Translations under genes and position numbers: made by a program
Shown: in pieces, positions 16,173 through 25,900 of the stretch
Position numbering within the stretch: the stretch's first letter is position 1
Layout of the letters: each line of letters begins with the position of its first letter
NCBI RefSeq assembly: GCF_014199525.1
Contig: NZ_JACHNU010000002.1
Coordinates: 230,147-294,146 of the forward strand
Direction of reading: 5' to 3'
From: Conexibacter arvalis
GTDB lineage: Bacteria; Actinomycetota; Thermoleophilia; Solirubrobacterales; Solirubrobacteraceae
Length of the DNA stretch: 64,000 nt
Notes under the pieces: generated by a model
Databases searched by the model: none
Seen by the model: only the letters and a program-made list of their open reading frames with translations
Told to the model about the DNA's origin: nothing

Positions 16173-16451
16173 TCAGCGCGAGACGAGCTTGAAGAAGGTC
16201 GAGTCCTCCCCGCTGCTCTTGTGCTCCTGATGGAGGAAGGCGAGGTTGCGGTCGTCGAACGTGTCGAACCACTCCTCCCAGGAGATCGGTCTCAGCTCGT
16301 CCTCGCCGGCGCCGCCGGGGAAGTCGATCCGCAGCACGCCGGCACCGCCCTCGCCCTCCGTGCCGCGCACGCTCGCCGGTCTGCCGTCGTGGGCCTCGAC
16401 CCAGCGGCGGATCTCGTCGTGGTCGGTGGTCGTCTTCGTCTCGGACGCCAT
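16173..16451 (-). CDS. Conserved small acidic hypothetical protein
   Basis: 92 residues. The pattern DEIRRWVEAHDGRPASVRGT, GVLRIDFPG, ISWEEWFDTFD and NLAFLHQEHKSSGE is a recognisable small family found in many bacteria and sometimes mislabelled as a 1,4-alpha-glucan branching enzyme. No enzyme motif is present. A clear CAGGAGGTG sits nine bases before the ATG. It ends just before the AI-2E transporter gene and is probably its operon partner. Confidence 0.75.
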   Translation of the reverse strand: MASETKTTTDHDEIRRWVEAHDGRPASVRGTEGEGGAGVLRIDFPGGAGEDELRPISWEEWFDTFDDRNLAFLHQEHKSSGEDSTFFKLVSR

Positions 16452-16605
16452 GTCGGCACCTCCTGAAGTGGTCGGGCCTTCCCCGCTACCCGGCGAACCG
16501 CGCGCCGATCGCGCGAGCCGAGCCGCAGGTCGCGGCGCGGACCCGGCCGGGGCGGCGCGGGTCGTGCGGTGTTTCGACGCGCGGCGGCGGGGAACCGTCG
16601 CGACG

Positions 16606-18102
16606 ATGAAGCTCGCGCTCCCGCCCGGACCGCGCGACGGACGGCTCGAGCAGACGGTCCGCTTCCACCGCGACCCGCTCGGTTTCCTGCGCGCGGCGCG
16701 GGCCGAATTCGGCGAGGTGTTCACGATCCGCCTGCTGGTGACCGGGCCGACGGTCGTCGTCGCGGCGCCGGAGGCCGTCGCGCCGCTGCTCGCCGCCGAC
16801 CCGCTGCGCGCCCGCGGCGGCGAGGCGCGGCGGCGCGTCCTCGGCTTCGTCTCGCCCCGCTCGGTCCTCGGCGCTGACGGCGGCGAGCACCGCGCTGCGC
16901 GCGCCCGCGTCGAGCCGGCGTTCGCCCCGGCCGCGGTCGCCGCCCGCCGCGCCGCGATCGCCGAGCTGGCCGAGCGGCACGCGCGCTCGTGGCCGCGCGA
17001 CCGCCCGCTGCGGCTGCTGCCGCGCACGCGCGCGCTCGCCGACGACGTGTTCGTGCGACTCGTGCTCGGCATCCGCGACGAGACGCGGGCGCGGCTGCTG
17101 GTTCCGGCGATCCGGCGGATGCTGTGGACGCCGGGCTATCCGCCGCTGCCGCCGCCCGGCGAGGGCGCCGGCTTCCTTGGCGAGCTCGCCGGCCCGCTGT
17201 TCGACCGCCGCGCCGAGCCGGTCCGCCGGCTGCTCGCCGCCGAGCTGGAGGAGCGACGGCGCGACGGAGACGCGGCCGCCGCGCCCGCCGCCGGCGGGGC
17301 CGCGGGCATCGTGGCCGAGAGTGGGTCCGCGCCCGCCGCCGGCACGGCCGCCGGCATCGTGGCCGAGAGCCGCGGCGCGCCCGCCGCCGCGCCCGACCTG
17401 ATCGACTGCATGGTCGGCGGCGTCGCCGCGCCGCCGCTGCCGACCGCCGCGGCCGTCGACCAGCTGATCCCGCTGCTGGCCGCCGGTCAGGAGCCGCCGG
17501 CCTGCGCGCTCGCCTGGCTGCTCGACCGGGTCGCGCGCGAGCCCGAGCTGGCCGCGCCGTTCTTCGACGCGACCGCCGACCCGCCTGCGGACGCCCGTCC
17601 AGATGCCGCCGACGGCGCGCCGATCGCCGCGCGGAGCGGCGCGGGCGTCGGCGCGGCCGCCCCGACCGGCGCGGCGGCCACGTCCGCCGCGCGCGAGCGG
17701 TTCGTGCGCGAGACGCTGCGGCTGCGGCCGCCCGTCCACGCGGTCGTGCGGCGGCTGCGCGAGCCGTTGACGGTCGGCGGCGCGACGCTGCCGGCCGGCG
17801 CCGTCGCGCTGCTGCCGACCGTCCTGCTCCACCGCGACCCGCTCGCCTTCCCGGACCCGGACGCCTTCCGTCCGGAGCGGTGGGCGTCGGCCCCGGACGA
17901 GACGCCGTACCTGCCGTTCGGCGGCGGCGAGCGGCGCTGCCTCGGGGAGCCGCTCGCGCATGCACTGCTCGAGACGGCGCTGCCGCTGCTGGCGCGGGAG
18001 GCGCGACTGCGGCCGATCGGCCGCGAGCCGGAGCGGATGGTCGTCCGCGGCACCGTCACGGCCGCACGGCGCCGCGGCCTCGCGCTCGCGCGGCCACGGT
18101 GA
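16606..18102 (+). CDS. Cytochrome P450
   Basis: 498 residues. The heme-ligand loop PFGGGERRCLGEPLA is near residue 440 with the axial Cys, the K-helix ETLRLRPP (ExxR) is near residue 366, and FRPERW follows. The I-helix reads LLAAGQEPPACALAW: the conserved acid-Thr pair of the A-G-x-(E/D)-T motif has Pro in the Thr position. Two low-complexity insertions (about residues 225-265 and 325-362) lengthen it beyond the usual 450 or so. No ferredoxin or reductase gene lies next to it; the SDR gene 100 bp downstream could be a partner. Substrate unknown. The missing Thr would be unusual for a monooxygenase and fits peroxygenase or isomerase-type P450s, which is inference. Confidence 0.88.
   Translation: MKLALPPGPRDGRLEQTVRFHRDPLGFLRAARAEFGEVFTIRLLVTGPTVVVAAPEAVAPLLAADPLRARGGEARRRVLGFVSPRSVLGADGGEHRAARARVEPAFAPAAVAARRAAIAELAERHARSWPRDRPLRLLPRTRALADDVFVRLVLGIRDETRARLLVPAIRRMLWTPGYPPLPPPGEGAGFLGELAGPLFDRRAEPVRRLLAAELEERRRDGDAAAAPAAGGAAGIVAESGSAPAAGTAAGIVAESRGAPAAAPDLIDCMVGGVAAPPLPTAAAVDQLIPLLAAGQEPPACALAWLLDRVAREPELAAPFFDATADPPADARPDAADGAPIAARSGAGVGAAAPTGAAATSAARERFVRETLRLRPPVHAVVRRLREPLTVGGATLPAGAVALLPTVLLHRDPLAFPDPDAFRPERWASAPDETPYLPFGGGERRCLGEPLAHALLETALPLLAREARLRPIGREPERMVVRGTVTAARRRGLALARPR
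17272..17395 (+). repeat. Duplicated low-complexity segment inside the P450 gene
   Basis: A stretch translating to AAGIVAES with an Ala/Pro-rich flank occurs twice in tandem, about 48 bp apart, in the region before the I-helix. It forms an Ala/Gly-rich linker absent from ordinary P450s. Confidence 0.6.
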
Positions 18103-18201
18103 TCGCCCCGCACGCCGCTGCCGGTTCCGCCCGCCCACCGCCGGCATCGCCCGGCACACGTCCGCCGTTTTCGCCCGCCCCGTGCCGGGCACCTGCGCTG
18201 C

Positions 18202-18996
18202 ATGGGAACGACCACGCGGCCGCTCGCGCTCGTCACCGGCGCCTCCAGCGGCATCGGGCGCGAGCTGGCGAAGGAGTTCGCGCGCCACGACTTCGACCTC
18301 GTGATCGCCGCCGACGACGCGCAGCTCCAGGACGCCAAGCGCGAGCTGGAGGCGCTCGGGGCGAACGTCGACGCCGTCACCGTCGACCTCGCGGGCGACG
18401 CGGGCGTCGACGAGCTGTGGCGGCGGACCGAGGGGCACGGTCGCCCGCTGGCCGCTGCCGCGCTCAACGCCGGCATCGGCGTCGGCGGCGCCTTCGCGAC
18501 CGACACGAGACTCGAGGACGACCTGCGGGTCGTCGACGTCAACGTCCGCTCGACCGTCCACCTCGCCAAGCACGTCGCGCAGGCGATGGAGCGGCGCGGC
18601 GAGGGCCGGATCCTCTTCACCTCCTCGATCGCCGCGGCGCTGCCGGGCACCTACCAGACGGTCTACAACGCCTCGAAGTCGTTCGTGCAGTCGTTCGCGC
18701 TCGCGCTGCGCGAGGAGCTGAAGGGCAGCGGCGTGACGGTCACGTCGCTGATGCCGGGCCCGACCGAAACCGAGTTCTTCGAGCGCGCCGGCATGGACGA
18801 CACGAGGATCGCCGCCGGCGAGAAGGACGACCCCGCTGACGTCGCCCGCGACGGCTTCGAGGCGCTGATGAGAGGCGACGAGCGCGTCGTCTCCGCATCG
18901 CTGAAGACGAAGCTGCAGGCCGCCGGCAGCCGCGTGCTGCCCGACGCGGCGAAGGCGCGCCTGCAGGGGCGCGAGTCGAAGCCCGGCTCGGGCTAG
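18202..18996 (+). CDS. Short-chain dehydrogenase/reductase
   Basis: 264 residues. The cofactor motif VTGASSGIG is at residues 11-19, a variant NAG segment is LNAGIG near residue 90, the catalytic Ser lies in FTSSIAAALPG, and the YxxxK pair is YNASK near residue 154. The C-terminal extension contains a DPADVARDGFEALM segment common in acyl-type SDRs. The position after the loop (ADDAQLQDA) has no clear Arg for NADP preference, so the cofactor is open. It follows the P450 gene on the same strand with a 99-bp gap. Confidence 0.88.
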   Translation: MGTTTRPLALVTGASSGIGRELAKEFARHDFDLVIAADDAQLQDAKRELEALGANVDAVTVDLAGDAGVDELWRRTEGHGRPLAAAALNAGIGVGGAFATDTRLEDDLRVVDVNVRSTVHLAKHVAQAMERRGEGRILFTSSIAAALPGTYQTVYNASKSFVQSFALALREELKGSGVTVTSLMPGPTETEFFERAGMDDTRIAAGEKDDPADVARDGFEALMRGDERVVSASLKTKLQAAGSRVLPDAAKARLQGRESKPGSG

Positions 18997-19302
18997 ACGG
19001 GCTCGGCGAGCCGCTCGGCGCGGGCCTCCGGCCCGACGCTCGACACCGCGCTCGTCCACGCTCCCCACCGCGCCCGCGCCGCGCTCGACGCCTCGTCTTC
19101 ACCCGGACCGCTCACTTTCGACGCCGGCGCCGGTCCTACCCGCATGACCAGTCCGAGCCGGCGAGCAGCGGACAACCCCACGGGCGCGGGTGCGGCTGCC
19201 CCCACCGCGAGAGGCGGGCCATCGGGATTCCGCCGCGGCGCGCGCGCCGCGAGTGTTCTCCCCGCGCCCGCGCAGGGAGCGCAGGACGCAGATCGACCGC
19301 CG
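18997..19302. other. Intergenic region with a short hairpin
   Basis: 306 bp between the SDR and the flippase-like gene. A hairpin with 6-bp arms, CGGGCC-TCC-GGCCCG, lies at 19021-19035 and could end SDR transcription. An in-frame ATG at 19144 would extend the downstream protein by 53 low-complexity residues, which I consider untranslated. Nothing else was recognised. Confidence 0.4.
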
Positions 19303-20412
19303 ATGGACTCCCCGCCCGACACCGCCCATGACCAGCTGCCGCCGAGCGCGCTCGAGCCGCGCCGGCTGCTCGCGGGCGCGGCGCAGGTGGCGGCGCTCCT
19401 GGGAGCGTTGACGCTCGTCGCCCTGCTGGCGCCCGGCCTCGGCGAGGTGCGGGCGCTGCTGGCGGGCGCGAGCGTCGGCTGGATCCTGCTGGCCGTCGCG
19501 CTGCAGCTGCTCTCGTGCCTGTCGTACGTGCTGCTGTTCCGCGCGATCTTCTGCGCGGGCCGGCCGTGGGCGGTCGCGCAGCGGATCGGCTGGTCGGCGC
19601 TCGGGATGGGGTCGATCGTCCCGGCCAGCGGCGCGGCCGGCCTGGCGCTGGGCGGGTGGGCGCTGGTCCAGGACGGGATGGAGCCCGAGCGCGTCGCGCG
19701 CCGCTCGGTCGCGTTCTTCCTGATCAAGGGCTCGGTCAACTTCGTCGCCGTCGCGGTGCTCGGTGCGGCGATGGCGATCGGTCTCGTCGGCCCGCCGGTG
19801 TCGCCGTGGCTGACCGTGCTGCCCGCGGCGCTGTCGGTCGTGGCGATCGTCGCGGTCGTGCTGCTGCCGCGGATCGGCGAGGGCGAGCCGGCGCCGCCCG
19901 GCGCGAGCAGGACCGCACGCGGCCTGGCGACCGCCCGGCGCAGCGTCGTGGCGGGGACGCGCGAGGCGATCGAGATCGTGCGCGGCGGCGATCCGCTGAT
20001 GGTCGCCGGAACGGTCGGCTACTGGATCTTCGACAACGCCGTGCTGTGGGCCGCCTTCCGCGCCTTCGGCGCCGACGTCGACATCTCGGTGATCGTGCTC
20101 GGCTACCTCGTCGGCCAGCTCGGCGGCCTCCTCCCGATCCCCGGCGGGATCGGCGGCGTCGACGGCGGCCTGCTCGGCATGCTGATCGCGTTCGGGGCCC
20201 CGGCCGCGGCGACCGCCGCCGCCGTCCTCGCCTACCGCGTGATCCTCTTCTGGATCCCGCTGATCGGCGGTGCGTTCGGCTTCGTCGCGCTGCGCCGGTC
20301 GCTGCCGTCGTCGCGCCGGCCCGCGCCCGCTCGCCCGACGGCTTCCCGCCCGGTGCCGATCGCCGCCTGCCGCGCTCGCCGCTGCGAGCTGCCCGAGCGC
20401 GCGAGCGCCTGA
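19303..20412 (+). CDS. UPF0104/flippase-like (lysyl-PG synthase TM domain) protein
   Basis: 369 residues from the ATG at 19303, which places the first hydrophobic helix (about residue 25) normally. Around eight transmembrane helices are visible. Family-typical segments are GMGSIVPASGAAGLALGGWA near residue 110, FFLIKGSVNFVAV, and GQLGGLLPIPGGIGGVDGGL near residue 280, the conserved P-x-P-G-G-I-G motif of the MprF/AglD flippase domain. Proteins with this domain move lipids or lipid-linked groups across the membrane. No aminoacyl-transferase domain is attached. The last 20 or so residues are basic and overlap a duplicated DNA segment. Confidence 0.82.
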   Translation: MDSPPDTAHDQLPPSALEPRRLLAGAAQVAALLGALTLVALLAPGLGEVRALLAGASVGWILLAVALQLLSCLSYVLLFRAIFCAGRPWAVAQRIGWSALGMGSIVPASGAAGLALGGWALVQDGMEPERVARRSVAFFLIKGSVNFVAVAVLGAAMAIGLVGPPVSPWLTVLPAALSVVAIVAVVLLPRIGEGEPAPPGASRTARGLATARRSVVAGTREAIEIVRGGDPLMVAGTVGYWIFDNAVLWAAFRAFGADVDISVIVLGYLVGQLGGLLPIPGGIGGVDGGLLGMLIAFGAPAAATAAAVLAYRVILFWIPLIGGAFGFVALRRSLPSSRRPAPARPTASRPVPIAACRARRCELPERASA

Positions 20413-20523
20413 GGCGGTCCGGCTCAGACGATCGCCGCGAGCGTGTCGGCCTCGGCCCGCGCGCGAGCGCCTGAGCCGCCGGCAGGATCAGACGAGGGCC
20501 GCGAGCGCGTCGGCCTCGGCCCG
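20399..20523. repeat. Imperfect 63-bp tandem duplication across two gene ends
   Basis: The segment beginning GCGCGAGCGCCTGAG at 20399 recurs at 20461, and the shared part ending GTCGGCCTCGGCCCGC finishes at 20460 and 20523. The unit includes the end and stop codon of the flippase-like gene and the 3' end of the YqeY gene, so one copy became intergenic. The copies differ at several positions, so the event is not recent. Confidence 0.7.
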
Positions 20524-20868
20524 CAGCCGCGCCGCTTCGTCGGGTCGGCCGAGCCGCTCGTAGTCGGCGGCGACGTCGCGGCGCTCCTCGATCTCGCGCA
20601 CGACGACGGCGCGGATCGCCTCCTCGCCGAGCGCCGCGCGCGCCACCTCCCCGGCTCCCAGCCCGCCGACCGTGCCGGCGAGGTGCTCGTTGTCGACCGC
20701 GCGCAGCCCGGCGGAGGCGGGATCGACCGCCTCCGCGTCGTCGATCGCGGTGAGCGCGGAGCGGATCGCGGTGATCGTCGCCCGGTCGCGCGCCTTCATC
20801 GCGCTCGACAGCGCTGCGCGAAGCCGCGCGCGGATCTCGGTCGGTTCGCTGGTGCCCTGTTCGCTCAT
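20488..20868 (-). CDS. GatB/YqeY-domain protein
   Basis: 126 residues. RARLRAALSSAMKARDRATI, TAIRSALTAIDDAEAV and REIEERRDVAADYERLGRPD match the small helical YqeY family related to the tail domain of the GatB amidotransferase subunit. These proteins are widespread; a role with tRNA has been proposed from the GatB relationship but is not established. The open frame ends where the duplicated segment begins; the second copy of the duplication encodes its last residues. It is divergent from the DUF1810 gene with 66 bp between starts. Confidence 0.82.
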   Translation of the reverse strand: MSEQGTSEPTEIRARLRAALSSAMKARDRATITAIRSALTAIDDAEAVDPASAGLRAVDNEHLAGTVGGLGAGEVARAALGEEAIRAVVVREIEERRDVAADYERLGRPDEAARLRAEADALAALV

Positions 20869-20934
20869 GTGACCGGCGATCGTAGCGGCGCCGCGATCGG
20901 CCGCCGGCGCGCCGCCCGCGCTATCACTGCACCC

Positions 20935-21369
20935 ATGGCGACTGACCCCGACCCCCATCGCCTGCTGCGCTTCGTGCAGGCACAGGACGAGGCCGGCACC
21001 TACGAGCGGGCGCTCACCGAGCTGCGCGCCGGCCGCAAGACCGGCCACTGGATGTGGTTCGTCTTCCCGCAGATGGCCGGCCTCGGCCGCAGCGCGACGG
21101 CGCGCGAGTACGCGATCGAGTCGCTCGACGAGGCGCGCGCCTACCTCGGCCACCCGGTGCTCGGCGCGCGTCTGCGCGAGTGCGCCGCCGCCCTGCTCGA
21201 CGTCCACGACCGCGACGCCCGCGAGATCCTTGGCGCGGTCGACGCGATGAAGCTGCGCTCGTCGATGACGCTGTTCGCCCGCGCTGCGCCCGACGAGCTG
21301 CTGTTCCAGCAGGTGCTCGACCGCTACTTCGACGGCCACCGCGACGCGGCGACCGAGCGACTCGTCTGA
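20935..21369 (+). CDS. DUF1810-family protein
   Basis: 144 residues. LLRFVQAQDEAGTYERALTE, GRKTGHWMWFVFPQMAGLGR, ESLDEARAYLGHPVLGARLR and MKLRSSMTLFARA are the conserved blocks of the DUF1810 family. The family is small, soluble and of unknown activity. The gene ends ten bases before the convergent secreted-protein operon, with no visible terminator. Confidence 0.85.
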   Translation: MATDPDPHRLLRFVQAQDEAGTYERALTELRAGRKTGHWMWFVFPQMAGLGRSATAREYAIESLDEARAYLGHPVLGARLRECAAALLDVHDRDAREILGAVDAMKLRSSMTLFARAAPDELLFQQVLDRYFDGHRDAATERLV

Positions 21370-21379
21370 GGCCGCCGGT

Positions 21380-22072
21380 TCACGCGCGCCAGCGGTCGGT
21401 CGTGAGGCACCGTCTCAGCGGGCGGCGCAGCACTGCGTGGCAGTACTCGTCTATCCAGCGGACGCCGAACGAGTAGCGCGGCCATTCGTCGTCGCCGCCG
21501 ATCGACACCTTTCCCCGGCCGACGACGACCGAGTCGCCGACGAACGCGCTGAACGCGCACGAGAAGCGCGCTTGCCCGGCCCGCCGGCAGCGGGATCGGA
21601 CGCTGCCGGCGTAGGCGGGGTCGAGCAATGCGTCGGCGGTGCTGGTCGTCTGGCGACGTGCCCAACGGAGGTCTGGGACGACGAACGAGACGTTCGCGTC
21701 CAACGCCGCCGTCCAAGGGCCGTCGACCGGCTCACCGGGAAGGAGCGCGCCGAGGCAGCGGGCCGGATCGGCGGCGACGGTGACCGCGAGCGTGCGCCCG
21801 CGGACCTCGACGGCGGTGACGCGCGCGAGGCTGCCGCGCGGGTGGGCGTCGCCCTTCGTCCCGCCGATCCGCGCGCCGACCACCGGGGCGGTCGCGTAGG
21901 CCAGCCGCGCTGCGGCCGGCAGGCGGTACGTCGCGACGGCGACCGACCGGCAGTCGGCGCCCGCGAACGTCAGCGGGACCACGCGCGTCTCCGCCGCGGC
22001 GCTCTGGGCGCCGCCGAGCGCGCAGACGGCGGCGCCGGAGGCGAGCAGGCCGACGATGCGCGCGCGGCTCAT
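21380..22072 (-). CDS. Secreted hypothetical protein
   Basis: 230 residues. A signal peptide is clear: SRARIVGLLASGAAVCALGG followed by AQSAAAE, an AxA-type cleavage site near residue 28. The mature part has several paired cysteines (ADCRS, RCLG, RSRCRR, SCAFS, EYCH, RRCL) suggesting disulfides outside the cytoplasm. No domain is recognised. The ATG at 22072 overlaps the stop of the upstream gene (ATGA), so the two secreted proteins are translationally coupled and may work together. Confidence 0.7.
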   Translation of the reverse strand: MSRARIVGLLASGAAVCALGGAQSAAAETRVVPLTFAGADCRSVAVATYRLPAAARLAYATAPVVGARIGGTKGDAHPRGSLARVTAVEVRGRTLAVTVAADPARCLGALLPGEPVDGPWTAALDANVSFVVPDLRWARRQTTSTADALLDPAYAGSVRSRCRRAGQARFSCAFSAFVGDSVVVGRGKVSIGGDDEWPRYSFGVRWIDEYCHAVLRRPLRRCLTTDRWRA

Positions 22073-22845
22073 TCGGACTCCTCGTAGCTGAAGTCGAACC
22101 GCATCGAGCGCGACCCACCGTCGGTGCAGGTGACCCGTTCGCCGGCGTAGCCGCGATCGACGCTCGCGCAGACGATGCCGCTGGGCAGCGCTCCCCACTC
22201 CTCGGCCTCGTCGACCTCCGCGAGCGCCGCCCGGACCTCGGCGCAGCTCATCGCGGCCGCGAAGACGTTCGCGTAGCGGGTGACGACGCCCGTCGTCGAG
22301 GAGATTGCGCAGCCCGGCGCGTCGCTGCGCTCGAGCGTGAGCCGCCGCTGCACGAAGCCCTCCCGGTTCCCGTAGCCGGGGAAGTTGAGCACCTGCAGCC
22401 GGCCCGGCCGCGGCCGGCCGTACGCGACGAGGTCGCCGCCCTCCGTCAGCTCGGCGCGCTCGACCCGCCAGCCCTTGACGACAACGATGTGGTGGCGCCG
22501 CGGCCCGCCGGTCTGCGGACACCTGGACAGCGCCCTGCGGGTACCTCTGCGCAGCGTCCACAGCCCGCCGAGCTCGCTCTGGTCGTAAGAGATCGACGCC
22601 GACCGGATCCGCAGGATGAACGGGAACTCCAGCGCCGGCAGCGGGTCCGAGCGGTCGGCCGTCGACCAGCGCGGGTTGCGCCCGAGATGGCGCCGCTGCG
22701 CCGCCAGCGACGGCGCCTTCCACGGCACCGACGCGCAGGTGCGGAAGACGGCCGGCACGTCCGCCCGCGCGCCCGCGCCCCGCTCGGCGCCCGCGACGCC
22801 CAACGCGATCGCGATCGCCGATCCGCACAGAAGTCCCCGAAGCAC
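22069..22845 (-). CDS. Secreted hypothetical protein, operon partner of the next gene
   Basis: 258 residues with an N-terminal signal-like segment LLCGSAIAIALGVAGAERGA. The mature part contains scattered Cys and aromatic blocks such as SISYDQSELGGLWTLRRGT and VLNFPGYGNREGFVQRRL. No domain is recognised. Located 58 bp from the large lipoprotein gene upstream on the same strand, it may belong to one transcription unit of exported proteins. Confidence 0.65.
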   Translation of the reverse strand: MLRGLLCGSAIAIALGVAGAERGAGARADVPAVFRTCASVPWKAPSLAAQRRHLGRNPRWSTADRSDPLPALEFPFILRIRSASISYDQSELGGLWTLRRGTRRALSRCPQTGGPRRHHIVVVKGWRVERAELTEGGDLVAYGRPRPGRLQVLNFPGYGNREGFVQRRLTLERSDAPGCAISSTTGVVTRYANVFAAAMSCAEVRAALAEVDEAEEWGALPSGIVCASVDRGYAGERVTCTDGGSRSMRFDFSYEESE

Positions 22846-22903
22846 GCGGCGAAGATAGTCGGATCGGCCGCGCCGTGTGCCAGTTCTCTGGTGCGTCGGA
22901 GAC

Positions 22904-25900
22904 TCAGCGGATCCGCAGCGTGCTGGTCGCCCGCGCCGCGGCGCCGCCGCCGTCGGCCCGCAGCGTCAGCTTCACGGCGCCGCGGCGGGCGCCCGGGAGC
23001 GCGCGCAGCGTCAACGTGACTTCGCGTGCGGCGCCGGGAGCGAGCCGGCCGAGCGACACGACGATCGCGCGTGTCGGCTTCGGACGTCTGCCCTTGACGC
23101 GCGGCGGCTGCCAGCGCAGCGCGCCGGGGAGCCGCATCCGCAGCTTCGTCGCGACGGCGGCGCGGCCGCCGCGGTTGGCGACCGCGATCCGCAGGCGCAC
23201 GGTCCGCCCGCGCCGGACGGTCGCGCGCGCCGGCGCCGTCAGCCGCAGCCGCGCGCTCGCGGCGCGCGGCCGGTCGCCGGGTCCGGGCTCGCCGCCCGGC
23301 CCCGGTCCCGGATCGCTCCCCGGCCCACGGCCGTCGCCGGGCCCGGGTCTCGGGTTCCCCCCGTCCGGGTCGTCTCCGGGCCCCGGTCTCGGGTCGCCGC
23401 CGTCCGGATCGTCGCCGGGCCCCGGTCCCGGATCGCCGCCGTCCGGATCGTCGCCGGGCCCCGGTCCCGGGTCGCCGCCGTCCGGAACGTCCGCCGGCAG
23501 CGCGGTTCCCGTCAGCTCGATCGTCCGCTCGCCGCCCTCGCCGTCGTTGGGGACGCGCAGCCGCGCATCGAGCACGCCGACGGCGGTCGGCGCGAAGCGG
23601 ACGGTCGCGGCGCAGCGCTGGCCGACCGCGAGCGCGCTCCCCGAGCAGGCGTCGGCGACGACCGTCGCCGCTCCCCCGTCGACCGCGATCGAGCCGAGCC
23701 GCAGCGGCGCGTCGCCGCCGTTCTCGAGCGCGACCTCGGCCTCGGCGAAGAAGCCGACGCGGACGTTCCCGAGCGCGACCGACGCGGGCGCCTGCGCGAC
23801 ACCCTGGACGCCGCTGGCCGTCAACGCCACGACGTTCGGGCTCGACGGCGCGTCGCTGACGACGCGCAGCTCGGCGTCGAGCGGGCCGCGCGCGCCCGGC
23901 GCGACCGCGACCTCGACGTCGCAGCCGCCCGCGGCCGGGATCGGCGCGGCGGTGCAGGCGGCGGCGTCGACGGTCACCCGCGCGGCGTCGGGGCCGGCGG
24001 CGGCGATCGAGGCGATCCGCAGCGGCTGGTTGCCGGAGTTGACGATCGCCGCGGTCGCGGACGCGTGCTCGCCGACGGCGATCGGACCGAGCGCGATCGG
24101 CGCCGCGGTCACGCCCGAGGCGATCCCCCGCGCGCTCAGCCCGACGAGCGGCGCGGCGCCGACCGAGTCGCTGACGACGCGCACGGTCGCGCTCGCCGGA
24201 CCGGCGGCGGACGGCGCGTACGAGACGCGCGCCGTGCAGGAGCCGCCGGGCGCGACGAGCGCGGCGCAGCCGTCGCGCGAGACGGTCCAGCCGGGACCGG
24301 CGCCGTCAAGTTCCAAGGCGGAGATCGACAACGGCTCGGTGCCGCCGTTGGCGATCGTCAGCTCCGTCGCGCCCGAGGCGCCGACTGCGACGTCGCCGAG
24401 CGCCAGCGTCGCCGGCGCGGTCGCGAGCGCGCCGGTCGCGGTGCCGGTCAGCCTGACCGAGTGGTGGGGCGCGCCGGCCGCGCGGTAGGCGTCGCTGCGG
24501 ATCACGAGCGTCGCCTGCTTGGCGCCGGGCGTGCGCGGCGCGAAGCGGACCTGCGGCGCGCAGGCGCCCGTGCCGTCGGTGCAGGCGCCGAGGTCGCCGC
24601 GGACGATCTCGAACTCGGCGGCGTCCGGCCCGGTCAGGCTCAGCTGGTTGATGGCGACCTCGGCCGGCTCCTCCGCCTCGCCGGGCTGCCAGTCGACCGC
24701 GTCGAGCTGCACGGTCGCCGCCGCGCCGGCCGTGCCGGCGCGCTGGTCGCCGAGGGCGACCTCCGCCGGCGCGACGAGCCGGCGGCGCAGGGGCACGGCG
24801 ATCAGCGCCTGCGTCGTTCTCACGGCGTTGCAGGTGAAGGCCGCCGCGAACGGCGCGGTCTCCGCCGCCCCGGGCGTGTCGTTGTGGAAGAGCGCCGTTC
24901 TGAAGGGCCCGCAGTTCATGTGCGTCAACAGCTGCTGCCAGCCGCTGGCGGTCTGCGCGAATCCGACCGCGGTGTCGCGTCCGATGCCCATCCAGTTGCC
25001 GCTGCCTGCCGGGTCGATCGCGAGGGCGCCCAGTCTGGCGCCGTCGATGCCGATGCTGCCGGCGACGATCGGCGGGTCGAAGCTCATGCCGCCGCGGCCG
25101 CGCCAGCCGTAGGCGTACATGCCGCCGAAGCCGGCGACGACGTCGGCTCTGCCGTCGACCGGCCAGTCGCCGTAGGAGGGCTTGTCTCCCCGCGCGGGCG
25201 GCGTCCGCGCGTCGCCGACCGCGAGCGCGGTGATCGGACCGCTCTGCCCCGGCTGGCTGAGCGTCGTCGGGGTCGTTGCGAAGTCGCCGTCGCTGCCGCC
25301 GAGGCCTCTGTAGATCTGGATCGTGCCGATCGCGGTCCCGATCACGAGGTCGAGCCGCCCGTCGCCGTCGACGTCGTGCAGCCGCAGCTCGCGCGCGTCG
25401 CCGGGGATGACGTCGAACCGCTGGAACATGTTGGTGGCGGACAGCCCCGTTCTCGTCGCCTCGTAGGTGACGACGCTGCGCGGTCGGACGGCGGCGTACG
25501 GGTCGTCGGTCTCGAAGGCTGCGGCGACGAGCCGCTTGCCGCTCGGCGCCGTCGCGCTCGCCAGCGCGGTGAGGCGCGTGGTGCCGGGCGGCGACGCGGG
25601 GGCGATCTCCTTGGTCGACTCCGTGAAGGTGCCGTTGCCGCTGTTGCGCAGCAGCGTGAGCCTGTCGGCGCCCCGCTGGGCGGCGACGACGTCAGGCGTC
25701 TGGTCGCCGTCGAAGTCGGTCACCGCCATCAGCTCGGAGCCGAGCAGGAACGTGCTCAGCTCTCGCTTGGCCCAGAAGCCGTAGTCGTCCTGGGTCACGA
25801 GCGTGATCCCGGCGAAGTCGCTGGCGGAGTAGCCGAACAGCGCGTCCTCCTGCCCGTTGCCGTCGAAGTCGGCGGTGACGACCGAGACCGGCCGCGCCGG

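Noticed and set aside
16147-16272. Longer start for the AI-2E transporter at 16272
   Set aside because: It would overlap the conserved small protein gene by 100 bp; the GTG at 16146 leaves a normal N-terminus before the first helix.
19144-19302. Longer start for the flippase-like protein
   Set aside because: The added 53 residues are low-complexity and the ATG at 19303 fits the family length.
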